In this document: one piece after another, positions 56,929 through 64,000 of the stretch | Layout: the number at the start of each line of letters is the position of its first letter | How positions within the stretch are numbered: position 1 is the first letter of the stretch | Source of the DNA: Hippophae tibetana | Taxonomy: Eukaryota > Streptophyta > Magnoliopsida > Rosales > Elaeagnaceae | Reading direction: 5' to 3' | Assembly: GCA_037013495.1 (NCBI GenBank) | Contig: CM072802.1 | Coordinates: forward strand, 59,539,275-59,603,274 | Length of the DNA: 64,000 nucleotides | Notes under the pieces: generated by a model | What the model was told of the DNA's origin: nothing | The model's input: only the letters and a program-made list of their open reading frames with translations | Databases searched by the model: none | Translations under genes and position numbers: made by a program

Positions 56929-58360
56929 GTAGCACCATTATTCCTACTACATAGGTGATCGGCACACATAAAGTATGTGCAATGAATACACAAGTATACA
57001 TATCGCAACAAGTAATATAATGATAGAAAATATCGTTCACACAAATATTATTTTATCATAAACTAATTTTTAAAACAAAAAAATAAAAATCACTTTTTTT
57101 TTGTTTTTTGTATTTTAAGAAAGCAAAATTAAAATACTAAACGTAAATAACAATAATTAATTAAATTAGATTTCGTAACTAAGAAAGATATATGAGAAAA
57201 TATAAAGGAATACTTAATCCCCTAATTTTATAAACATACGAATCGCTAAAGTCCCCCTGATATAATTATCAATAAATTACGTGATCAATTGAATCTAATA
57301 TAGCATGTATTCCACTCCCAAGTAAACTACACATCATATTATATTTAATTTAATCATATTCTCATGTCAATTAAATTACATATTACTCATTAAGTTCATC
57401 AATTATAGATCACATACATAAGAATCATACATCTCTACCTAGAAACTATGTATGCTATTTAATCAAGACAAATAATTAACTAATTCTCTCAAATCTATTT
57501 AATTGGCTCTATAAATAAATTGTTGGCCAAACAATTAATGACATAAAAATCAGATTAAATAATATAATTAAATTATAATTATAAATAGGGTAAAATATTA
57601 GTCATCAAATGGTGAAAATTGGGTTCATAAGATCCCCAGATTAATAAATTAACTACACAAAATTGTGTTCATAAAGCTCATATTTTCATAAAGAAAGAAA
57701 TAAAAATTTATAAAGAAAAGAGTAGAAGAAGAAATACAATAAATCCCTTGAATTGTAGTACTAATCTCCTCTTCAATCTACACCAAAATTCTATCCCTCT
57801 TAATATTTTCTGCATTTTTTCTCTTTTTAGGTCCAAAAACTGACCATAATTATGCTAATGTTGCCCTTTTACAAGCAAAATAAGCAGAACTAGCCAATCA
57901 CATTGTGGCACGTGTCACATTGAATTCAATGGGCTAATCAAAATGTGACTCGTGGCATAACATGATTCATGCAGATGGCATGGCGCAAGGTTGAACATGG
58001 TGAGCAACCGTGTGGCTATATGTGGTAGTGTTATGTGACCGTGTTCCGTACTCGGATTAAACGACATATGACATGTGGCATGTTGTTCATCCTTTTCAGA
58101 CGTAGAAATCTATGATTCATTGTCTATGCTTGCGGGATGTTCACATAGCTTCTCCAGTCAGATCCTTCCCTTGCGTGGCAGGAACGAGAGCAACTTCGGA
58201 TTAGCCATGCATTAAAAATTCATTAAAAATCCGTAAAAATTACAAAAAATCCCAAAAATTATATTTTCACTACAAAGTTTATATTTTAATATTTTTAGGC
58301 TCAAAAATACAAATATTAAATAAAAAATTAAATATTAAGTACAACATTGCACTATAGACT
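56929..58360 (-). repeat. LTR of the 25250-26060 family, minus strand
   Basis: On the minus strand it begins near 58360 (TGCAATGTTGTACTTAATATT). It contains the segment shared with 25330-26000, then an LTR right half ending in an ACTTGTTGCGATATGTATACTTG segment (near 56980), like the U5 end of the Athila LTR (ACTTGTGATCGTGTATACTTG). No internal region is attached. It directly abuts the Athila right LTR. Confidence 0.6.
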
Positions 58361-58625
58361 TAAATTGAATCTAATATACCATGTATTCCTCTCTCAAGTA
58401 AATTACACGCCATACAATAATTAATTTAATCACACTTTCATATCAATTAAATTGCATATTACTCATTAAGTTCATGATTATGGAACACATACATAAGAAT
58501 TATACATATTTTCCTAGAAACTATGTATGTTATTTAACCAAGACAAATAATTAACTAATTCTTTCAAATATATTTAATTGGCTCTATAAATAAATTGTTA
58601 GCGAAAAAATTAATGTCATATTTTC
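58361..58625 (-). repeat. Second partial copy of the same LTR
   Basis: Repeats 57286-57555 in the same orientation (TTGAATCTAATATA.CATGTATTCC at the start, GGCTCTATAAATAAATTGTT near the end). A tandem LTR arrangement or an unequal-exchange product is implied. Confidence 0.7.
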
Positions 58626-59569
58626 CCTCCTAAAAATGGGAAAGTGAACCCATTGAGTAGTAGTTTTGACGTTGATATAACTCCCTAACTGAGAGTTTGG
58701 TTAAGAAATTGTAAAAATCACAAACAATAAGACATTATCGTGCACATTTTGAGTGCTTGGGTCAAACAAGAAGTTTTATCTACAGGAAAATAATGGCAAC
58801 GCAAGGGTGGACTTGATGCCATTAGTGAGGTTTAAAAAGTCGTGAACTTGTGTGATGATGAAAAAATAGACTTTCTAGCCCATATATCCAAGCCTAGCAA
58901 TTCTAGGAGGTTAATGTTAGGTGTAAAATTATTCACATCATGTGGCACAATATAAGAGGTTTAAATCAATAGATAACTCGTAAGCTAGCTCAGTAAGTAC
59001 TAAGTCAGTATATGAGCTTCAATATCAGATAAATATTTAATAGGATAAGTGACTAGCATATAACCTTTTTAATTATTTGACAATGAGATAATTAAGGAGA
59101 TAAAGCTCAGATTTTAAAATAAGTCTATCACTTTGGTAAAGATCATCAGTAGGTATATTTTCTCCAATATATATTCATTATAAATTTCCATCAAACATAA
59201 CTTGAACATTTCCTTGCAAGAGACAAACTCTTAAATCTATATTGTTTCCCTAAATCTCTTTGTACCTCTACATTACAAGGAGAGACACAAGTTGCCCCAT
59301 TCTTCTCATAACCTAAAATTACTTAAGCATTAGAGAGTAAAGGCTACCACTACTGTGGTAGTCAAAGATTCTAATGGTGTTTTCTCTATTCTTAGGTCTA
59401 CAGGAAGGAGAGGTGTATCCAAGCATTGATGTTGAAAAAATAAATGAAATATGAGTCTATGAACTTGAAATGCAATAACTAAAATAAAGGAAAAGTAGGA
59501 CAAGGATGGTGGGGTGAACCTTCCATTGTTTTTCTCCTTGGGATCTTATTTTAATCCCACGAGTGTTGG
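58626..59569 (-). other. Probable 3' non-coding region of the Tat element
   Basis: No supported ORF. On the minus strand it directly follows the integrase stop of the Tat pol and so should be its 3' untranslated part. Its LTR is not recognised. Confidence 0.35.
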
Positions 59570-60349
59570 CTATTGATAATATATTTTAAGATATTGTGTA
59601 TTCCATGCATTTGGGACCTGAAAACCTCTTAGGGTTTAAAAGAAATATGTTCCTTTTCTAAGGACACATTTTATCTTGTATGGGCCTTCACAAATGGGAT
59701 CAAGGGTTCCTACCCCTTTTTCCACAGTTGATTGTGTCATTCATTTTAGTAACAAGTCATTTGATTGGATGTGTTGGAGATTGACTAAAAGATTTGAGTG
59801 ATTAGCCATCCTTTATTAGTAAGTGGCCAATCTAATCTCACTTTGTTTCCTTTTTTATTCAAGTAAGTCAAGGTTTAGGGCCATGCTCTCTTCATTACCT
59901 TCCAGGTTTTCAATACTAGTTATATTGCTTGGTAGCCCAATTTTAATTAGGATGAAAACCATTGTGTCGTATGTGAGGGAGAATGTTGTCTCTCCCCTGG
60001 TCATTCTTGATGTGGTTCTTTAGGCCCACAAGACCTCTAGTAGTTTTGCAACACATGTTTTCTTGTTTGTTTCGGGTTTTACCTTTAGGTTCAATATGAT
60101 TACTTTATAGATAACCTCCACCTGGCCATTAGCCTGAGGGTGCTCATTTGTAGAGAAAACATGTTGAATGTGATAATATTCATATAAATTTCTAAAATTT
60201 TATAATGTGAACTAAGTTACATTATTTGACACTAGAGTGTGGGCAACTTCGAATCTACATATAATGTTTAGTTAGATGAAGATGATGATCCTATCCTCTC
60301 AGATTTACAAGAATGGACCAACTTCCACCCATTTGATGTAGTAGTCTGT
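59570..60349 (-). pseudogene. Tat-lineage integrase, core and C-terminal part
   Basis: On the minus strand the reading resumes at the solo-LTR edge with DYYIKWVEV (60341-60315). It passes an integrase core remnant with EHPQANGQVE-like sequence (near 60140), goes on to the NFEGNEESMALNLDLLE-like segment (near 59890), and ends in the DP.CEGPYKIK and PNAWNTQYLKIYYQ segments (near 59700 and 59580), with a TAG at 59570-59572. Several stops and frame changes break it. The other half lies beyond the solo LTR at 62309-64000. Confidence 0.8.
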
Positions 60350-62308
60350 TGATGAGAGAAAACCGACATCGTCGATTCTTGCCAATACTTTGGTTTTAAT
60401 ATTTATAAAACTCTCGCAAGTGCACGAATCATTTCGAAGAAAATGATAAGTATACTCCCAAGGTCAATCTAAGGAAGGAATGTATGTGGTTTTTAATTTA
60501 TTATTCAAACTTTTAAAAACGAAATTAAATCCTAAACATCCTGTCACGATAGTTTGATTTTTGTGTTTCTAATCTAATAACATAAAAATTAATATAGATA
60601 CAGATTCAATAAATATAATCTAATAACATAAAAATAAACATAGATACAGATTCAATAAATATAATCTAATAAAAATAAACATAGATACAGATTCAATAAA
60701 TATTTATGAAATTTTTATCATTTATAATAGTGGAGTATTTATGGATATAATAACTAAATTAATTATGCTTGCTCATGTTATTTAGGTTATTAAAGATATA
60801 AATTGATATTTTATTGATTCTCTCTTTTTTATATGAATACCACCTTTGGTGGGGTTAGATATTCTTTGTTAACTAAACAAATCAATTAACACCTATGGGT
60901 GGGGTTGATAACTAATTTGGTTAATTAAATTAATTCCTTTTCCTAAGAGATTGAAAATGAACCATTTAAATGCCACCTTTGGTGAGGTTAGACAGTTTAA
61001 ACATTATTCAAGGTGTCCAAATTAAACATAAGAATTTAATTATCTGAGTACTAACTTTCAAGTTTTAAAACCACTACTGAAAACATGTTGTCAATACATT
61101 TTCACATAATAATTCTTATAAAAACTTTTGAAATAGAGCTTCACTCTAACTACTGGGCGATTGTACCAACAAATAAAAGAGCACTACTCTAAATTAGACC
61201 GGATATCTAAACCTTAAAATCTAATTTTCAGATTTAAGTTTGTAATGAAAAATAATATATTTCTCTCTAACATTCTAAATATAAAATCTTGAATAAAAAT
61301 AAAATCAATTCATTTTAGAAATTTTAACCTATTTAATATTTCGCAAACATAACAACGTTATTATTATATCATGTTTATAAACAGCCAGCAGAGTTAAATT
61401 TAATCACAAACAAATTAAATATAACATGTAAGAATAAAGCATAAAAAATAACTGTAAAGAAAATAAAATCCTTACAGAACTTTGACGCTATTCCAGTTGT
61501 TGGAAAACCTCCAAGCGGAATTTGCACTCCCATTTATTAAATCAAAAAACTAATAAATTACAAAAACATTACAAGTTCTTCTCAAAAAGAGAAGAACTCT
61601 AAAACTAAGAGAATTTAACTAAAAAGTAAGAAAGAAACTAAGAAAAGCTTAAAAACTAAGAAAAGCTTAAAAACTAAGAAATGAGAGAAAGAAAGAGAAG
61701 AGAAGAATGGTTTTGAGGTGTGTTTAGAAGTGAAGAGAAAGGGGTATTTATAGGTGAGGATGGAGAGAAAAAGTAGAGAAAAAAATGTTAAAAAAATGTA
61801 AAAACGTGGATTAGTGATTGCTGATGTCATTTGATGACGTCGTATGACGTGGGCGACTGCACGTGAAAAATGGGGCGAAACGGGCGTGGGCACGCGCGGA
61901 ATGGCTGTCGCTGCGCGCAGGGGGCGCACGCGTGAACAGTAGCTGCGCGCGGATTGGGAGGCAGGCGCACGCGGGACTAGGCTTGGGCGCTGGCGCGACG
62001 CGGCGGTGCGTTTTTCTCCTTTTTGACATTTTTGACCTTTTTGACCCATTTTGTCCAATTTTTTCATATTTGTTGACCTTTCCCCATTTATTTATTAATA
62101 TATTTGTTATGTATTGCTTCCAGTATTCCTCTTTGAGTCTTTAAATTGCGTTTTTAAGCCAAAATACCTGAAAAACAATAAAAATACCCGTGATTCCGAA
62201 ACAGACAAATTTATATAAATATATGATAAAACATATAAATATATATATTTTTAATCAATTAATGTGCATAAAATCATGGTTATTTTAGTGCTTTTTGAGC
62301 ACTCATCA
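60350..62308 (-). repeat. Solo LTR of the LARD family inserted in the Tat integrase
   Basis: Full length: TGATGAG at 60350 (plus reading) to CTCATCA at 62308, 1959 bp, the reverse complement of the LTRs at 1570 and 7275 with moderate divergence. It has the TATA box (61745-61752) and GC-rich patch (61890-62015). No internal sequence is present. The candidate target duplicate (minus strand ATAAA before, ACAGA after) matches at only 3 of 5 bases, yet counting one copy keeps the integrase frame across the site. Confidence 0.9.
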
Positions 62309-64000
62309 TTTATGGAAACAATTTCATACTTAATTCCTTTGATTATTGGAAATAGACCAATAAGGTCCAACTTTGAATGGCTAGGGCTTTGTAGATATGT
62401 TCAATGTTAGGTGGGTTGTTATGGTACAAGTAAGTGTCGATTGCACTTGTCACATTTTTTGACCTAGTTAATTGCATCCTTAAGCATAATGGTCTAGTAA
62501 TATCCGTACCTATCTAACTTGAGGGCAAGACTTCTTGCACTGAAGTGGTTCCCACACAACCTTTCATGAATCTCAATAATGACATAACTAGCCTCATCTA
62601 GTGTCAAGCACCTAAGGTATGGGATGTGATACCCACGACAATATAAAATGCCATTTTCTATGCAAAAATGAGTATATCTGATTGTCACTTTCCTTGCCTA
62701 TTTCTTATTAGGGGGTAAGGTTTCGTTTATGAGGAAGTTTCTAATCAAACCCATCCAATTAGGATCTAATCTAATGGGGAATATTTCCATATCTTGGGAT
62801 TTGATACTAGGTTCTGTAAGGTAGCGGACGATCACCATTCGATCTAGGTCTTCATCTATGGCATAGGCTAGACAAGATAGAGCATTTTCTTAGGTGTTTT
62901 ATTCTCATGGAATAGGACTCAGGGTCCACAAGTCCATTGTACCCAATAACATCATCGTTGAATTTCGATATTATTATAGGTTAGGTCCTCGAACTTGGAA
63001 CTCACCTAGCGCTTGTTTCACAACAAATTGAGAATCACTAAAATAGTATATCTGTTTAGCTCCCATTGCTTTGACTAAGTTGAGTCTGGTAAAGAGTGTT
63101 TCATATTCTACTTCATTATTCAACGTTTTGAATAGAAGTCTTAATGCACAGTATAAGGGGTAATCTTTTGGGGTGACTCATATGAGCCTGGCTCCATTCC
63201 ATTGTTTGTTGGAGGAATCATCAATATGTAGTATCTACTTGCCTTTTTCTTCATTATAAAGTTCTTCGGATAGGATATTAGCTAAAAAATCGACCAATAC
63301 TACCTTTAATAGTTGTACAAAGGGCATATTCAATGTCAAATTTGCTAAGTTCAATGGACCACTTTTGTAGTCGGCCTAACACCCCAGGCTTAGAAAAGCA
63401 CTTCTCTATGGTGGGTGTTTATTAGGAAAACTATACTATGAGCCTATAAATGAGGGAACAACTTTCTAGCTGACCTTATAAGTGAAAAAACTAATTTTTC
63501 AATTTGTGAGTATCTTTGTTCCCCATCATGAAGAGACTTGCCCACATCTAGGCTTTTGGACACCGCTGTCATCTTTTACCAAGGTTGCACTAACAACCAT
63601 TTCTGATGCTACCATGTACAAAGTGAGAGTGCCACTTGGTTGTGCACTAGCAAATAATTGTGGGTTTCTCAAGTATTCTTTTAACTTTTTGAATGCTTCC
63701 TCACAATTCTCATCCGAAGAGAAATTAGATTTTCCTAATAATATTTTGAAGAAATGTGCACACTTGAATGTTGCATATGAGATGAAGAAGTTTAAGTACA
63801 CCTTTTCTATTAATCTCTGAGTTTCTTTGATAGTCTATATGGGTGGAATTTATATCAATGCCTTTATTTTCTGAAGGTTGGCTTCAATTCCCTTTGGTTG
63901 ACCATGAACCGTAAGAACTTGCATGAGCCCACTCCGAATACACATTTTTTTTATTCAGTTTCATCCCATACTTTTGGAGGATGTTAAAGGTCTATTTTAA
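62309..64000 (-). pseudogene. Tat-lineage pol: RT end, RNase H and integrase zinc finger (runs off the window)
   Basis: From the window edge down the minus strand: RT thumb/connection (64000-63810) with WAHASSYGS-like and GIEANLQKIKALI sequence; RNase H start (63801-63526) with CEEAFKKLKEYL; further RNase H pieces (63400-62900) with the KWSIELSKFDIEY segment; integrase zinc-binding region (62688-62494) with LYCRGYHIPYLRCLTLDEA and IHERLCGNHFSARSLA; the start of the core to the insertion edge. Stops and frameshifts occur throughout. Confidence 0.8.

Noticed and set aside
1-64000. tRNA, rRNA or other structured RNA genes
   Set aside because: No tRNA arm pattern or rRNA core was recognised by eye; the tRNA-like strings found are primer-binding sites.

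Overview
This is a plant nuclear window: AT-rich, intron-bearing and dominated by nested retrotransposons. The mix of Athila- and Tat-lineage Ty3 elements, Ty1-copia elements and CACTA transposons suggests a dicot. A legume is plausible but unproven. I see one probable functional host gene, a five-exon secreted GDSL esterase/lipase (26483-31159, + strand). I found no rRNA, tRNA, CRISPR array or bacterial-type operon.

Layout. 1-12953: a 7.6 kb non-coding LTR element (1570-9153, 5-bp target duplication ATACA, tRNA-Asp primer site) sits inside an older element of the same kind. The older element carries a broken plant-transposon-protein ORF (771-1564 and 9155-9334) and a decayed 3' LTR (about 11262-12953). 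12954-16994: LTR-like debris, a tandem repeat and a Tat-type gag remnant. 16998-18255: a small CACTA element (TSD TAA). 18465-24132: a young Ty1-copia element with apparently identical 187-bp LTRs, TSD TATAA and an intact 1458-codon gag-pol frame, preceded by an odd GC-rich repeat leader. 25250-26060: an LTR remnant with six CACGTG G-boxes, just upstream of the GDSL gene. 26483-31159: the GDSL gene, with a second CACTA of the same family in intron 2. 31796-34345: decayed copia gag-PR-IN (minus). 34370-41100: decayed Athila gag-pol without LTRs. 42785-43630: LTR-like promoter segment. 43640-46233: decayed Tat pol (minus). 46234-56928: Athila element with two LTRs, the right one truncated, and several in-frame stops. 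56929-58625: LTR copies of another family (minus). 59570-64000: a second Tat pol (minus), split within integrase by a solo LTR (60350-62308) of the same family as the 1570-9153 element.

How the parts relate. Apart from the GDSL gene the sequence is an insertion history: Tat pol relics are the oldest layer, Athila and the LARD family landed in them, and the copia element is the most recent arrival. The most interesting signal is structural. A short hairpin just upstream of a T/A-GGGGG-TGTT tract, and a conserved AAGCGCT...GGGAGGCAACCC motif, recur at matching places in the Athila copies and in the LARD that has lost all coding. The hairpin changes by paired substitutions that keep it folded, which points to a cis-acting RNA element shared by autonomous and non-autonomous elements.
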